Assembly (NCBI GenBank): GCA_030374765.1
Contig: JARGXX010000098.1
Coordinates: 248,001 to 312,000, forward strand
Length of the DNA: 64,000 nucleotides
DNA from: Agarophyton chilense
Lineage: Eukaryota; Rhodophyta; Florideophyceae; Gracilariales; Gracilariaceae
Direction: 5' to 3'
The position numbers and the translations under genes are program-made. Positions within the stretch are counted from its first letter, which is position 1. Each line of letters starts with the position of its first letter. Below are positions 22,370 to 33,287 of this stretch, piece by piece. The notes under the pieces were generated by a model. The model did not search any database and was not told the origin of the DNA. It saw only the letters and a list, made by a program, of their open reading frames with translations.

Positions 22370-24015
22370 TTATTTAGTCTCCTTTCTATATCTAGAGGGG
22401 TCTTTCATCCTCGGTACGCTTCTTGTGCTCTTTTGCCGAGGCTCTCTTGCGAAACGTCTTTTCGAATGCCTTCTTTTCTTCTTTTTCTGCAATGGCCATT
22501 CGTCTTTGAATGGTCTCTCCAAATGTGAGGTACACTGCGGGGGTCCCTTCGCAACAGTTGTACGGCCATTCTCTTTGTCGTCATCTGGAAAAAACATTTT
22601 CTTATTCGATGTCAAATTGACAATAATTCGCTCAGCTGTGCTACTCTTTCCGATTAGTTGTTCGAACTTCAAACGCTTGACTAAAGCAGACCCTTTCTCC
22701 TGTATAAGTTTAACCAAAGTTCACCCGAACTTTTCGTCAGTAATGCGCTGAACATCCCTTTTCCCCTCGATTAGTTCATGATGGCTGCTTTCCCACTTCT
22801 GCTCAGCCCATTACTTGAAACGATGATCCGCAAGCCGAAGTCCTGTGTTATGGAAGGCCTATTCAACGACGGATTTTTTGAGAGCTTTATAGCGTGCAAC
22901 GCCAAGCCTTAACTTGTTGGTCATATCGGTGAAATCAATACCGGTTTTTCTACAAAAAAATTTTACGCATTGCTTTGGAGGTCTTCTTGAATACATGGTT
23001 CACAGTGTTTTCATTTGCCAATAAGAAATGCTAAGTATTGAGCGGCCCTCTGACGATCTCCCTACTTTATAGCTTGGTCTAATAGAGCCACTCAAACCCG
23101 ATGGGCGACTTATGAACGTCGAATACAAATAGCAATTTAGTTTCTTGCCGCACGTATTGCTCAGCATGGAGTTTGAAAGGACTCATGATGAACGGAATCA
23201 CCTCTTTAGTTGTTGACCGGTTTTCTGTGCCTGACTGAAAGGATTCCACTGGGTACCATTCGTCCAGAGTCAACCAATGCGACAGCCCATGTTCATCATT
23301 AAAAATATTCTCCAGCAGAGAGGTAAAACAGAGCTGCATCACGCGTTTCCCACCGAATATAAAGAACGAAGGAAAGACATGACCAGCCGTAGACGTCATG
23401 AAAACAGCGGTGAGATACTTTCCCGGCTTCGTTGAGCCTTTCTTAAAGCCCATGTGGTTCGTACGTGACGAAAAAACGCTTTCGCAACCCTTTCTCGGTC
23501 GCTAACGACGTCGGTTTCATTCATATTACAAATACAGTTTGGATCATTAAGTATGCCCAGATTATCTGATTGTCATGCAATAAGATCGTCTCGAATCGTC
23601 TTTATTTGATTGGGATCTTCCGCAAAAAGCTCTATCGCCTTATTTTGTTCGAACTTGAGGTAGGCTATTTCCCTGTGCCTTGATCGAAATGAGCGGACCA
23701 AGGCATCGGACGGGACTCCGTTTACTAACGTTTGCCGACCGTAACCTGCAATTTGTTCTGTTATTCCTTTTGTTGTGTTCTCACTTGCTGCAAATTCTCT
23801 TTTTGAAACTTTTTGAAAGCGACAGACAATATGCTTCTCTTCGCAGTTGGTCAAAACGGAGAGTTTTCTACGACGAATGCTCTCGAAATTGTCATTGTAC
23901 TTAATCTCAAACTCCGCTGCCTTAGTAATATTTGGTTTGATATGGCAAACGGTGCCGTTGGAGAGCACGGTATTGTTGGAAATGGTTCCAATTGGCGTCA
24001 TACGGTGGAGTAGTT
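22370..24015 (-). pseudogene. pogo/CENP-B-like DDE transposase pseudogene
   Basis: Three minus-strand frames (24001-23573, 23453-23079, 22717-22370) in one order, broken by stops and frameshifts. The first holds a charged DNA-binding-like region ending in a helical segment. Just after it comes NDPNCICNMNETD, which corresponds to the catalytic N-M-D-E-T motif with D changed to N. The second holds YLTAVFMTSTAGHVFPSFFI and FVFDVHKS, matching the central DDE region and the second Asp. The last is a Lys/Arg-rich tail. It is inactive. Confidence 0.6.
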
Positions 24016-24699
24016 CGATGAATTTGGATCGTTGTTGACGTACTTTTTATTCTTTTCTTTGCGGTTACGATGCTCTCTGTTCTGTTTTATCATAAACTTT
24101 CCCATGATATTTAGTAAAAAGGGGACGTTCTGGGCAGAGACGGTTGAGGTTCAGAGGACGTTCCTCGACACCCGACAAAACTTGATTGTGTCTGAAACAT
24201 TGTAAATGACTGTAGGACAGACGCAGAATTGAATTCAAACTGAGATGTTCGACATTATAACGCGCTTTTGTTGTGAAATACCATATCCCTAGAGAGGCAG
24301 TTGTACTCTTTCTTGACACATAGAGGAAGCGAGATCATTGTGGTGCATGCTGACAATCGATAGGAAACTAAAGACACCGAGAGACTACCGAACATACCAT
24401 GTAAAGTGTTTTATTTGGTTACTCGTACGTGTGCTTCAGTTTACACTGCGCCTCACTTTGACCCCACGGGGATGAGAGCCTTTCCTGCCTATTTCTTTCG
24501 CCAGAGACTTTGTGGCACACTACGCCAAGGCAAAAGAACGCTCGGAATTTCTATGGTCTCCTCTCCTTCCCTACAGCGACAGGCTGCACCAACTGTCCTA
24601 TTATAGAGACCGTACGCCTCCTAGAAATGCGCAAAATTGGGCATTAGTTGGAAGGTTTGCCAATGCCAAATTTTCGAAGCGTATTTCATTTACACATAA

Positions 24700-25440
24700 G
24701 TATTCAGACTCGTACGCTTGCCATAATTGGTGTGGAATCGGGATTATTTCTCTCAGAAAGTTCACGGTACGCCTTTCAGCGACCATCGTGGCGTCGCAGT
24801 CCACCTTCACGCGCACGCCCTGCCGCGTTCGCGATCACTCATTTGGAGTAGTTGTACGGAATCTTTGGAAACGGCGTCACAACGCACCCAGGTCCAGTTT
24901 TCTGGCTCCAAGCGTCTGGCTATTTCTCGCTTAATGGGTTTAACGTATTTTAGACAAGCAAGATCGCTTCCTTTCCCGCGGTATCCGCATTTCAAACAGC
25001 GAATTTGCGTCTAACATAAATAGGTTTGGGGAGCAAGACTGTTTCTACAACTTCCACTTCATGCGCGGCGATATCGAGCGAATTGTGCGGGCTGTAGCTT
25101 AGCAATGTGCCAAAACGCATACGAGCCGTAACCAACACAGCGTGACACTTTTCTTAGCGACATGCCTCGTGTTGCGCCGCATGTCCTCCCCTGCAAGATG
25201 GTCGGACCTGGAGCTCATGTTCTACAAGTAAAGGCCTCATTTATCAAAGATATACTAGGAGGCGATGGAGTTTTTGTTGGAGGCTAATAAAACGGTTGTT
25301 TACAGCATATCGATGCCCTTCATGCAAGAACGTGCGGCGAAGTACGCTCATGCAATCTACGACAAGGGCATGCACTTCCTAACTGCGTCGCTTCATATGG
25401 GAGAGGGTGATTGGTATTGCTCGTCCGAAAAGACATAGGG
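24700..25440 (+). pseudogene. Probable PIF/Harbinger-like transposase relic, N-terminal part
   Basis: In broken + strand frames I read blocks such as SSPARWSDLELMF, LEANKTVVYSISMPFMQERAAKYAHAIYDKG and, upstream, GLTYFRQARSLPFP, which resemble the helical N-terminal half of PIF/Harbinger transposases (DDE_Tnp_4). The expected catalytic FIDGT block does not follow. A better-preserved relative is at 55186-55970. The stretch 25441-25699 shows nothing further. Confidence 0.35.
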
Positions 25441-25704
25441 GAGAGCATGTTATGTACAACGGGCATAAAAGCAAACATGCTCACAAATAGCTGGCTGTAA
25501 ACACTCCTGAGGAGTTTATTCCACATGCTTGCGGCCCAATAGAAAGACGTCGGCACGAATGAACGTTGTAAGTTAGGAGTGAATTGGATGATGCCTTTTC
25601 TTCTATATTTCAGGTGGTGGACACAAGGTATTGCAGCTATGAAGATTCAGGGTACAACTGCCGTTAGTATTTAGAGGTCCCCTTCCAAAGAGCGTCGTTA
25701 AACG

Positions 25705-26150
25705 TGTATCGCAATGACTGTTGGGTCAGCGTACGGGTTTCGACCGGTGGTAGCATGGTAGAGCGGGTCCTAAGGTTCGAATCCTTGACGGTTGCACTCC
25801 AAAAGTACTTGGTGCAATGGACTGGCTTTTACTGCGTAATCCTACATGTTGAAGCAACGGAAACGATGGCTTGAAGACCAAAGGGTGAAATCCATATACC
25901 AAAGGGGAATATCTAGTATCCTAACGGTGCCTACCCTACTCTAAGTGAGAAGCGTCACTCGAGCCAAGTAAATAGTACTGGCGAGGCGCTGGGATCTCCC
26001 TGACACTGTAATGCTAATCTATTACACTAATTAAAATAAATTAATAATCTACATGAGTCCACCTGAGGTCGATTCGTCCACGTGTCATCTGCAAGATCCT
26101 TCAGGGCCCGGCAGCTTACAGGGCTGAACCGTTATCATCGCTCCTTCACA
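25705..26150 (-). repeat. Solo LTR of the E3 family with clean target duplication
   Basis: 446 bp, same length and end sequences (tgta...cttcaca on the + strand) as the E3 LTR at 54367-54812, with many substitutions. It is flanked on both sides by aaacg (25700-25704 and 26151-26155), a perfect 5-bp duplication. Strand is set by analogy with E3, where the primer-binding site marks orientation. Confidence 0.85.
25751..25790 (+). other. tRNA-like A-box/B-box pair inside the LTR
   Basis: TAGCATGGTAGAGCGG (A-box-like, D-arm) is followed 7 bases later by GGTTCGAATCC (25774-25784), a perfect B box with AAGG/CCTT T-stem. The anticodon arm is absent. The same pair is kept in the E3 LTR (B box 54436-54446). 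It is not a functional tRNA gene. Confidence 0.5.
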
Positions 26151-26155
26151 AAACG

Positions 26156-26698
26156 CAGCTCAGAAATGGTTCAACATGGCCATGTCTTCGACAAGGATTA
26201 CCGTGTAGTGAATATTTAATGAGATCAAGATGGTTTTTATTATCGTGGATTTCAAGCGCGAGATTAGGTTATTTGAGAGCACGATCGGATTGAATTTTCT
26301 CTACTGCATGTTCTTGAGCAACTGTCGCAATTGCATCTATCCCAACCAGATACCGCACTACTTTGCATGCCCACCTCCATCGCTCGAGGAATAATTATTC
26401 ATGCACAGAGAACATTAAGATGGCCGAGCGGAGGTTGCGAGGACCACGTCAACGAATGAGAGCTTGCGAGCTTTAACGCGGACGGCGTCCGCAGAAACGC
26501 TCCGCGAGGAGAAAATTGCGCTTCTCTGTAGCGAATCCGCAGACTCCAAGTGCCAAAAACCACCGCAACGCATAAAAAACTTACTTCTGCTGAGACTGGA
26601 AAGAGCCTCGGAAAGCCTGTAGTTTCTTGATATCTATCCGTCTGTTCTTCTTTCGCTCCAACCCACGCTGTTCTAAGATCTTACGTCGCTTTTGTCCC
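26156..26698. other. Non-coding stretch, nothing recognised
   Basis: No frame above background, no repeat or RNA gene that I can see. Confidence 0.3.
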
Positions 26699-27062
26699 TT
26701 AATTTGAACGTATGACGCTCGAACTCCAGCTAATCATGCTCCCAGTCAATGCGGCCAAATGCTGCTTTCGGAGCGGGTCACTAAACGCTGAAAGCTCTAC
26801 TTTCCTACCAATACTTTGTACCTTCCTGCACTTCTTGCGGTTCTTAGAACTACCATCCGAGTCACTGCCTGAATCTTTATCGTTGTTCTTTTAATCGGGT
26901 GAGAGTGTACTGTTGTAGGATATGGAAGCGGCGATAAGAGACTTCTCTATGCGAGACTTCAGTTTCTGTTTTTTGGAAACCTTCTCTTTATTCTCACTCT
27001 TCTCTCGCTTGAGATCCTTCTCAGCTTCACGAATTTTTTCAAGAAGCTCGTTGAGCTTGCTT
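26699..27062 (-). pseudogene. Decayed Lys/Ser-rich coiled-coil frame
   Basis: Read on the minus strand, a Lys/Glu coiled coil (KLNELLEKIREAEKDLKREK at its start) is followed after one TAA by an Asp/Ser-rich linker and a basic tail. It resembles accessory proteins of transposons in general terms only. One stop inside; family unknown. Confidence 0.3.
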
Positions 27063-29330
27063 AGTTAACCCCCATTTATTCTGTTACGCAAATTTGTAAG
27101 TCAATTTTCTTTCGAAGCAGCTTCTTGTACACGAGTGTAACGATTTTCGGAACTGTTTCTAAATGACCTGGCAGGATATGTTTTTGTTAGAATTTCAGCG
27201 CGTAGCTACTGCTTCATAACAAGAGCGCGTTTGTCTATAAGCAGGTATGTACGCATTAGCAGCCCCCACCTTCTGTACAATTACAAGATCCTCCACAGGC
27301 GTACACTTCGGACGACAGCCGCTATTGTTGCGACGTTTGCCACCATGCATAGACGATGCCGCAACGGAGATTGCGTTCGATGGAGTAATATCCTGCGCAG
27401 CCTGAACAGTTTTATGATCAATACCTGTTTGCACGGGGTTGATGGACGCAGGCATACAAGGCCGGGCATCGAGTGAATGTTTCATAGAAGAGGACGAGAC
27501 ATTGTCGCTGGAAATAGCAAGGGATAAGGTTATGGGTTGGGGTTGTGAGGGATGCGGGACAAAGGCTACACAAAGGCTGCTGGTGATGTATATACCTTCC
27601 AGCCAAACTCAATTCCTCACGGCTTTGCAACTTCGTCACCAACTCGTGACAAAACGGACACAACTCAGCCCAGTTTGTCACGAGCCGGAGACAGAATTCT
27701 GCAAGGGTGCTAACACTGTCAATTTAATTCGTAACATGCTGCAGTTGTGTGACTGTTGAGGGCGTCTCGCAAGAGAAGGATGTAGAATTACAACATGCAA
27801 TCTGTTTAAAGTAGTTGCTTAGGTTGCACTACAATTACAAGTAGCGATCGTTAAATAGACAAGAAATAGAATATTATATTTGAATTAGTAATCTAATCTA
27901 GAAGACGTTTAATTAGAATGATGCTGCTGTTTTGGCGCAGTAAAGATACACGCCAATATTCCAGCCACTATAAAAGAGCTAGGAAAGAGAGAAATACTTC
28001 TCTTGTCCGACAAAAATCTATCCAAACAACCTTCAACCTCTTGAAACTCAACTTTTCCATCAGCATCACCGTCATTCCCCTCCGTCTTGTTTTTATTGCG
28101 CTTTCTACGCCACTTTCGCGGATTCCGCTGCACTGCGGTTTCTACACCGCCTACGCCGAATCGTCTTTTGCACAAAAGTGGCTCACATCCGCAGGCGCAC
28201 GGTCACCGATGACACATGCTCCGTTGGACCGGAACCAGAATTAGACATTTAGACGCCAGCACGCACACGCGCATATACAGCTGTTTTGTATGGAACAGCA
28301 CAAAAAAGAACAAATGTGAGTTACTATAACAAATACTTTGAGAACAACAGATTGTTGGGGGGCAATCAAATCTTTAGTTATAAAAAGTGACAAAATCAAT
28401 CCTCCATCAGGGAGCAGGCGGAGAGAGAAAGACGTAAACTGAATCAACCCGTGTAGTCCACAACACTGGTCTTACTGGCGACTACTCCAGAATGCCCTGT
28501 CCTGGAAATAACTCTGAAAGGTATCGCTTTCTATGATGATAATTCCGGACATCCGTCCTGAAAGAACAGGTAGTGAGAACGTAGCTTGCGCTGAGTACTC
28601 CGAACTCTTTGAGTTCTGAACTAACAGGTACACCCAGTGACTGCAAATAATGTAAGCGTGAAAAGAATGTGGGTACAGCAAATACTGTGGCCCACGTCAA
28701 TTCCAGTTGATTTAAAATCTCTTTATGAAACAAATACTGTGGGTGCTATGAGCTTCTGCATAACGGTTATCAATATGACTGTAACGTTTCTCAATTCGCG
28801 CGAAATTTATGATGAATTCAAACGTTATGACTCTCTTCATTTCCTTTATTCCCACCAAAACAACAGCGCATTCTCATATAAGTCTCCCAACTGCTCTCAG
28901 ATTCATTTCATTGCCTTAGAATACCAAAAGAGTAATGTCTGCTCCTATTACCAGTGGTTCTCCCATTATAGCGGCGTTTAGCCGCAGTCGGGCACTCTCT
29001 ATTGTCCCGCAACAAGCCCCCGTAGAAACCAACACCGGAAGTGATTCCAATTTCACCGACCTACAAAAAGGTACTGAACTTTCCGAGTCCTTGAACAAAA
29101 TTACCCATAAGACACACAACGTTCTCCGTATTTCAGATAGATTCAAAATTTCGGCGTGCATGAAAAACGAAGCAAACGAAAAAGGACCTAAACGCGTCAT
29201 CCCTAATCAGTTAAGCACTTCCCTGCAATTTTTAGGAGCAACACGAAAGCAAATCTCCAGAAAGCAAGCCGCATATGGAAAGATCGACATCAATATTTGA
29301 ACGAAGATGGCTTTTCTCAATACCGAGGAG
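27063..29330. other. Region without a recognised gene
   Basis: Scattered short frames on both strands. A minus frame at 28482-28733 reads like protein (block FFSRLHYLQSLGVPVSSELK) but has no upstream or downstream partner that I can name. No RNA gene or LTR seen. Confidence 0.3.
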
Positions 29331-30553
29331 TGATTATGTCGATTACACGCTCCACTTCCTATGGAATGCCACGCACATATCTCAAAGCACGCAGTGGAAG
29401 AGGCAGGAAATTTAGGCCGTGCTTTGAAGCTTGAAACTCCGATATGGTGCATGAATTTGATCGATTGGCCAAGCTTGGAGTTAATTTTAACTGGAAGACA
29501 CTCCAAAGTGTTGCCATTTCCTGAGTTGAAAAGTCCACAGCAACTTCTTATCACCGCCATATGATGGACGGCAACAAACAGAGTATTCTGTCATAATGCA
29601 TCACGAAAAGATGGATTCAAAATTTCAAAGATCACCAACGAATTGTACGCCGTCACAAAACAGGAAAAAACCTTCTCTCACCGGAAAAGGAGGACTTCAT
29701 TCACAAAAAAGAGGCTTATCAACTCGGTGTTCTAAATGGAGAGCTCAATGAAGATGATATTGAGAACGCTGATGATTGTTATCAACGTTAATAACGCTAA
29801 AAAGTTCGACTTCAGCGGTGATATGGGTTTCCAAAGGGCTAATATAGTGTTAAGTGAAGAAGGTATGACAATGGTTATGCGTATTAGCGGAGGACGTGAC
29901 ACGAAGATCGAGCCGGTCTTCGTGGGTTTTCAGAACAAAAACAGAAGTTACCAAATTAGTGGAGTATCAGACAATATTCATGAATTTTCTTACCGCAGCG
30001 GCCTAAATAGTTGGATGCAAACAATGTTTATGCCAAAATGGTTGTTGGAAAAGAAAATAATGAAACCATTACCCCATGGAAGGAAAAAGAGGTTGTTCGT
30101 TGACAACTGCAGCGGTCATAATCCCCCCCTGGTTTATTCTCCACGCGTCGCAGAAGATAAAAACAGAGCTCAGAAACTTTTTGAAGATTTTCACGCACTT
30201 CGTGCGACTTAAAGGCTCATTTATTATAAAGAAGATCAAAAAAGCATGGAGAAGTCATTTGAAAAAGTATAAGATGAACATGAATCTTAGTCAAAAGTGG
30301 TCGGGCTCTGGAAAAATTATTCAATCCCGGGAAGAGTTATTTTTTGAGATTGGCGGTACTGGCTATTTGAAATGTGAACAGACAGCGTGATATAGATGGA
30401 TTGAGTTACGAAAAGAAGGCTATGAATCTCGCAGGTATGGCGTTGAATGTAAACGGCAGATGGGAGGAACAGCAGCTCTTTCCACAGCTCCAGGAGATCA
30501 TTGAGAAGCACAGAAATCATTTTGAGGGAGCTCCGGTGGATGTGATTGTGTAG
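29331..30553 (+). pseudogene. pogo-like DDE transposase pseudogene, second family
   Basis: Successive + strand frames with about three shifts. A linker block WIQNFKDHQRIVRRHKTGK then LLSPEKEDFIHKKEAYQLGV leads to ENADD (catalytic region), then EEGMTMVMRISGGRD, FVGFQNKNRSYQISGV, and LFVDNCSGHN (the second catalytic D-N-x-x-x-H). After that come FIIKKIKKAWRSHLKKYKM and a C-terminal block NLAGMALNVNGRWEEQQLFP ending in TAG at 30551-30553. Order and motifs match DDE superfamily transposases; the frame is broken near 29790 and 30180. Confidence 0.65.
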
Positions 30554-30614
30554 TGAACGTTACGCCACCAAAAGAGGGTCCTGGAGCATGGTGAGAAACC
30601 CACATTTTTTTGGT

Positions 30615-30760
30615 CTTGCTATTTTAATGTGGCCCACATTAAATGATTCTGTACCACGATTAGTGTGGTACCACAATTGATGTGGTCCACTGTAATATTG
30701 GTTGCTTTGTTGTCAAAAGTGCTACCAAAATTGGTGCGGCCTACATTATTTGAAGTTACT
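30615..30760. repeat. Cluster of GTGG/CCAC palindromes
   Basis: AATGTGGCCCACATT (30626-30640), a perfect 12-bp palindrome TGTGGTACCACA (30664-30675), arms GTACCAC / GTGGTAC (30651-30671), and imperfect repeats near 30681 and 30734. They lie just downstream of the transposase relic and may be its subterminal binding sites. Confidence 0.5.
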
Positions 30761-31106
30761 TGGTGTAGACTACCAGATTGCAGTGCTGATCCTCAACATC
30801 CACACGTATTAAATTAAAATATGATGAGAACACCACACTGTAGTTGATCCATTTCTTCAACTTTATCTGAGATCGCTGTGCAATGCTTGAGAAATTCCAA
30901 ACCCGCACCGGCGACGCAGGCGTGCCGTTCGCCTTGCCTGTCCGCGCATGTGTCAAGTTTTCATTCAGGAAGCAGCAACAAGTAACTCGTGAACAAATGT
31001 GTCCGCCACAATTAAACGAGTTTGGACGGGACACTGATTTCAGACACTTCAATCTCGCTCGAAGCACACGCAGCGAAAGGTTTCTCATCAAATTCACGCT
31101 ACTGCC

Positions 31107-33095
31107 ATGAAAGTGGTTGCACTTCTAAGTGGCGGCAAGGACAGTTGCTATTCTATTCTCAGGAGTCGCATGCATGGCCATCAAGTGATCGCACTTGCTC
31201 ATATCACCCCCACGAAGGAAGAGGCTGACTCTTACATGTATCAATCCGTTGGTTCAAACGCTGTCCCTTTCATAGCTACGGCTCTGGGATTGCCGCTTTT
31301 TACGAGAGCGACACGAGCGCACGCCAAACAGCAGAAGTTGTTTTATACCCCAACTGATCATGATGAAGTTGAAGATCTCGTAGCTCTGCTGCAGACTGTG
31401 AAAAGAGAATGTCCTCAAGTTCAGGCTGTTTGCTCCGGCGCATTATGGTCCGATTACCAGCGCCTGCGTGTAGAGAGCGCCGCGTCACGGGTGAATCTCC
31501 TTTCCTTATCGTATCTTTGGCGTCGAAATCAACGAGAATTGTTAGATGAAATGATCGATGCTGGAATTGACGCTGTGATGATCAAAGTGGCTGGTATCGG
31601 ATTGAAACCGATGCATGTTGGGAAAACTTTAAAAGAAATGCGTCCCACCCTGCACCAACTAGAAGAAAAGTACGGATCGTACGTGTGTGGCGAAGGCGGC
31701 GAATTTGAATCTCTTGTTTTGTGGATGCCCGGCTTTCAAAAACGACTCGTTTTGGAAGATACAGAGATCGTCCTCCATTCTGATGATCCTTATGCCCCGG
31801 TATGGTATCTTAGAATTCATTCATGCCGTCTTGGTGAACTCACAGAAGACCATATTCAAACGAACCCTCCTCGGTCTCTAATTGCACCAAAAGTGTTCCA
31901 TCCCTCGATGAACTGGACTGATAAAATTCAGCAATGTGATGCCAACACGGCAGCCTCTGAAAGTGGAAAATTCCGAGACGACCAACTACTTCTACAGGTG
32001 AGCGTTGGATGCGGTGATAATTACCTCTTTGTCTCAATACAAGCTCCGGAAGACGGGAGGAAAGGAGTGGCCGAAGCGGCAAATCAACTCAAACTTGTCT
32101 TGGAGAACCATGAAGAATCTTTGGCTAGCGTAATTTATGTGACGTTGTCACTGAGATCGGTAGCAGGGTCGAGATACAAGGAAGCGAATGCTGGGTACAA
32201 CGAGGTTTTCGCTGTTCCCGAATGTACCCCTCCTCCTTCGCGAGCATGTGTCGCGGTATCACCCGAAAATCATGCAACGACAATAGAAGCGCTAGTGCGA
32301 AGAAAACGCAATCGAAACGCCCCAGGCGCATTCACGCTACATGTACAATCTCTGTCGGAATGGGCGCCACCTTGCATTGGGCCCTATGCGCAGATTGTGG
32401 AAGAAGACGGAGTTGTGCATGTTAGCGGCATCTTGCCGCTTTACGCCCCAACTGCGACTGTTCCAGACAATTTCGCTGGACGGGCCCAAGTTGCGGCGTG
32501 TGTATATAATCTTTCCAGGACATTGGAGGCGAGCCACAGCAGTGTGCGGAAGATGGGGTTATTTGTTGCGTACACGACTAAAGACTGTCTCATACAACAC
32601 GTGCATGAGGAACTCAAGGCGGAGCTTGGAAAGTGCGGGAAAGAAGACCCAGTAATTCTAGTACTACCAATTTCAGATTTACCAAAAGGTGCCCTTGTCG
32701 AGGTTCGAGCCGTTGGCGTGGTGAACGAGACTGATTTACAAATTCCCGAGAACGAACGAGACATCGAGGGTATTGAATACTGTTCGTTTCAGAAGGTAGT
32801 TTGCGGGATGTTTGGGTACACCGTTTTCGCCGGACAGCAGGAAGGCTGCATTGATGATTTTGAAATAACTTTGGCTTCGTTACTGAACGATTCATTTGAA
32901 AAGCACGGGAAGCTACTTTCGGTTCAGCTTTACTACAGCAAGGCATTCTGCGCACGAGATCTGCGCGAGCTCTTGCGGAAGTATGCCCCTGAAGCGGCCT
33001 TGACAATGATGAAATGCCGTGCAGCCTGCAGCGACTCATCGATAAGAAGCATAGCCGTATATGATTTATCGCGATATGAGAAAGAGGTGTCGTGA
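31107..33095 (+). CDS. DPH6: Diphthine-ammonia ligase (Dph6-type)
   Basis: Catalyses the ATP- and ammonium-dependent last step of diphthamide formation on elongation factor 2, in the cytosol. 662 residues, intronless. Residues 1-230 form the adenine-nucleotide alpha-hydrolase (PP-loop) domain: SGGKDSCYS at 8-16 binds ATP phosphate, and GEGGEFESLV near residue 197 is the family signature. The C-terminal two-thirds holds two RidA/YjgF-like domains (about 275-400 and 410-545; IGPYAQIV and VSGILP in the second), the layout of fungal and animal Dph6. ATG at 31107 sits directly before KVVALLSGGKDS, as expected for the family. Its 3' end faces that of the bHLH gene 192 bases away. Confidence 0.92.
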   Translation: MKVVALLSGGKDSCYSILRSRMHGHQVIALAHITPTKEEADSYMYQSVGSNAVPFIATALGLPLFTRATRAHAKQQKLFYTPTDHDEVEDLVALLQTVKRECPQVQAVCSGALWSDYQRLRVESAASRVNLLSLSYLWRRNQRELLDEMIDAGIDAVMIKVAGIGLKPMHVGKTLKEMRPTLHQLEEKYGSYVCGEGGEFESLVLWMPGFQKRLVLEDTEIVLHSDDPYAPVWYLRIHSCRLGELTEDHIQTNPPRSLIAPKVFHPSMNWTDKIQQCDANTAASESGKFRDDQLLLQVSVGCGDNYLFVSIQAPEDGRKGVAEAANQLKLVLENHEESLASVIYVTLSLRSVAGSRYKEANAGYNEVFAVPECTPPPSRACVAVSPENHATTIEALVRRKRNRNAPGAFTLHVQSLSEWAPPCIGPYAQIVEEDGVVHVSGILPLYAPTATVPDNFAGRAQVAACVYNLSRTLEASHSSVRKMGLFVAYTTKDCLIQHVHEELKAELGKCGKEDPVILVLPISDLPKGALVEVRAVGVVNETDLQIPENERDIEGIEYCSFQKVVCGMFGYTVFAGQQEGCIDDFEITLASLLNDSFEKHGKLLSVQLYYSKAFCARDLRELLRKYAPEAALTMMKCRAACSDSSIRSIAVYDLSRYEKEVS

Positions 33096-33287
33096 GGATG
33101 ATGTTTGGATATAACGACCGAGTATACAAAAATAAGGTTACAGCGTACTATGACACCACAAACCTTTGAGTACTCATGACTGCTATGTACACATGAGCAA
33201 AGGAACACGGTAGTGCGACCAAGCAACCGCTTTGACGGCTGTCGGCTGAGATTTTGAGAAAGAGAAAACGCATGATCTCAAGGGCGG

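Noticed and set aside
25751-25790. A tRNA gene
   Set aside because: There is no acceptor stem and no anticodon arm; the A and B boxes are too close for a tRNA.
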